Notes under the pieces: generated by a model | What the model saw: the letters and a program-made list of their open reading frames with translations, nothing else | What the model was told of the DNA's origin: nothing | Databases searched by the model: none | Origin: Methanoregulaceae archaeon | Lineage (GTDB): Archaea > Halobacteriota > Methanomicrobia > Methanomicrobiales > Methanospirillaceae | Length of the DNA stretch: 53,378 nt | Assembly (NCBI GenBank): GCA_018432765.1 | Contig: JAHDSI010000031.1 | Span: 1-53,378 of the forward strand | Direction: 5' to 3' | In this document: in pieces, positions 51,951 through 53,378 of the stretch | Numbering within the stretch: the stretch's first letter is position 1 | Layout of the letters: each line of letters begins with the position of its first letter | Made by a program: the position numbers and the translations under genes

Positions 51951-52875
51951 ACTGGCACGAAGACTTCATGAGCGGGGTGCAAGAAGAGTGGCCCTCCAGT
52001 TTCCTGAGGGCCTGAAAAGGAGAGGCCCTGCCATCGCCAGGGCATTAAGGGACGAGGGTTTCCAGGTTCTGGTCAGCGGAGATCCCTGCTACGGTGCCTG
52101 TGACCCTGCACTGCGCCTCCTTGAGTATGCCGATGTGCTGGTGCATTTCGGACATTCCGAGATGATCGCACACCCGGACATCATATTCGAACCCTTGTTC
52201 ATGGACATTGACCCCACTATCCTGGAGAAGGCGCTGCCCCTTCTCAGGGAGAGAAAGGTCGGTGTCGTAACCACAGTCCAGCATGTCCACATGGGCGAAG
52301 AGATCAGGGACTACCTGGAGTCACGGGGAATCGAGGCGGTTTTCCAGGAGGGAGGAAGCAGGGTGAGATATCCGGGACAGGTACTCGGCTGCTCTTTCTC
52401 TGCAGCCAGGATACCAGGGGTCTCCGAAGTACTCTATGTGGGAACAGGTGTATTCCACCCGCTGGGAGTGCAGCTGGCTACAGGGGCCAGGGTCATCGCC
52501 CTCGACCCCTATACCGGTGATGCAAGGGAGGTCGATGCCGGCAGATTCTTACGAATAAGGCATGCGCTCATAGAGAAGGCCAGGAAGGCAAAAAATTACG
52601 GGATTATCGTCAGTCTCAAGCAGGGCCAGAACAGGTATACCCTTGCTAAGAGACTCGAATCGCTCTCAGATACAGGCTTCCTGGTGATGACAGAAGAGGT
52701 GGATCCTGACGAGCTGCTCAACCTGGGATTCTCCTGCTACGTGAATACCGCCTGCCCGAGGCTTGCGTACGACGATCAGTCCAGGTTTCCGGTTCCGGTA
52801 ATCACACCAGCCGAATATGAGATAATATGCGGGGTCCGTTCCTGGGACGATTACCAGATCGACGAGATTGAGTAG
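51934..52875 (+). CDS. dph2: diphthamide biosynthesis radical enzyme Dph2
   Basis: Archaeal Dph2 uses a [4Fe-4S] cluster and SAM to put a 3-amino-3-carboxypropyl group on the elongation factor 2 histidine. The 313-residue product has the three conserved cysteines, in [22 protein letters not shown] and [13 protein letters not shown], plus [11 protein letters not shown] near the start. The best start is TTG at 51934, preceded by AGGGTG and AGGT elements, inside the hpt end. The frame is open further upstream, but that sequence only shadows hpt. Confidence 0.92.
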   Translation: MTDISELARRLHERGARRVALQFPEGLKRRGPAIARALRDEGFQVLVSGDPCYGACDPALRLLEYADVLVHFGHSEMIAHPDIIFEPLFMDIDPTILEKALPLLRERKVGVVTTVQHVHMGEEIRDYLESRGIEAVFQEGGSRVRYPGQVLGCSFSAARIPGVSEVLYVGTGVFHPLGVQLATGARVIALDPYTGDAREVDAGRFLRIRHALIEKARKAKNYGIIVSLKQGQNRYTLAKRLESLSDTGFLVMTEEVDPDELLNLGFSCYVNTACPRLAYDDQSRFPVPVITPAEYEIICGVRSWDDYQIDEIE

Positions 52876-52876
52876 G

Positions 52877-53378
52877 ATGCGGCTGAAACAACTGGAGATG
52901 GTACTCCAGCAGGTGGAAGGGTTCGATTCTCCATCTGCCAGGCGTGAACAGTACGGGACGCCTGCGTCTCTTGCGGCGCGGCTCCTCTATCATGCACTGA
53001 TGAGAGACGATATCTCCGGAAAACGCGTCCATGACCTGGGATGTGGAACCGGCATCCTCTCGATAGGTGCGTGTATTCTCGGGGCATCTTCTGTAAAGGG
53101 TGTTGATATCGATGAACAGGCAGTTGCACGTGCACGAAAAAATGCAGAGAGTATCGGTGCGGAACCTGAGTTTGTTACCGGCGACGTCCGTGACCCGGAG
53201 ATACTGGCAAAAATCGGGTTCTGCGCCACCGTGATCATGAATCCCCCCTTTGGGGCACAGGTCGCACACGCGGACCGCCCGTTCATCGATGCGGCACTGG
53301 CACTCGGGACTGTCACCTACGCCATCTTCAACAGGGGCAGCAGGAAGTTTTTGGAAGAATATATCCGCGGCCGGGGAG
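52877..53378 (+). CDS. METTL5-like RNA/DNA methyltransferase (5' part)
   Basis: The first 167 residues of a SAM-dependent methyltransferase, cut by the window end. It has a helical start (MRLKQLEMVLQQVEGF), QYGTPASLAARLL, motif I HDLGCGTGILSIGACILGA, motif II VDIDEQAVARAR, and the N6-adenine signature NPPFG. This order is that of archaeal METTL5-type enzymes that methylate an adenine in small-subunit rRNA. The ATG begins one base after the dph2 stop codon, so it continues the operon. Confidence 0.88.
   Translation, partial: MRLKQLEMVLQQVEGFDSPSARREQYGTPASLAARLLYHALMRDDISGKRVHDLGCGTGILSIGACILGASSVKGVDIDEQAVARARKNAESIGAEPEFVTGDVRDPEILAKIGFCATVIMNPPFGAQVAHADRPFIDAALALGTVTYAIFNRGSRKFLEEYIRGRG

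Noticed and set aside
1-53378. CRISPR arrays, insertion sequences, integrase or prophage genes
   Set aside because: No regularly spaced repeats, transposase or recombinase-like proteins, and no terminal inverted repeats with target duplications were seen.

Overview
The window is chromosomal DNA from a methanogenic archaeon, most likely a member of the Methanomicrobiales or a close relative. The evidence is the mix of methanogen-restricted families (DUF1890, DUF1894, DUF2117, UPF0216/DUF61), archaeal information-processing proteins (RadA, an OB-fold RPA, FEN1, ATP-dependent DNA ligase, Dph2, a METTL5-like methyltransferase), MfnA for methanofuran, a separate GMP synthase ATP-PPase subunit, an archaetidylinositol-phosphate-type synthase, a presenilin-like protease and TATA-box promoters close to start codons. 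There is no CRISPR array, insertion sequence, prophage or integrase. Genes are tightly packed, with many 4-bp stop/start overlaps.

Layout. 1-6.0 kb: the 3' end of a KamA-type radical SAM gene, a UPF0316-type membrane protein, a two-subunit 2-oxoacid:ferredoxin oxidoreductase, and a coupled cutA-fdhD-DUF1890-DUF1894 operon. 6.0-13.2 kb: dapL-lysA, RPA, radA, then hisC, an AK6-like kinase and a CDP-alcohol phosphatidyltransferase. 13.2-18.7 kb: FEN1, a small membrane protein, a presenilin-like protease, a NOG1-like GTPase, an HTH-CBS regulator, a PRC-barrel protein and phosphoglycolate phosphatase. 18.9-23.1 kb: pyrG-guaAb-argD and a thioesterase. 23.2-28 kb: a glycosyltransferase, a TPR/winged-helix protein and a BREX BrxD-like ATPase, then a surface protein. 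28-29.2 kb: hisD.

29.3-35.6 kb is the most interesting part, a molybdate/tungstate island. It holds a TupA-like binding lipoprotein, a non-coding interval with two tandem homologous small RNA candidates, a MOT1-type molybdate permease, a homologue of the bacterial molybdenum storage protein MoSto, a conserved small protein, a winged-helix protein and TupBC-like ABC transporter subunits. Similar direct-repeat elements precede three of its transcription units. Together these genes could import, store and regulate Mo/W for enzymes such as formylmethanofuran dehydrogenase and formate dehydrogenase; an FdhD homologue lies elsewhere in the window.

35.7-46 kb: an MBL-fold hydrolase, a helical-repeat protein, DNA ligase, DUF2117, a phosphoribosyltransferase, a THEP1 NTPase, a surface TPR protein, an orphan membrane protein, UPF0216, a K+ channel and tRNA-Val(GAC). 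46.2 kb to the end: serA, ppsA, then mfnA-hpt-dph2 and a METTL5-like methyltransferase cut by the window edge.

All calls come from reading the sequence and remembered family motifs. No database search was run.
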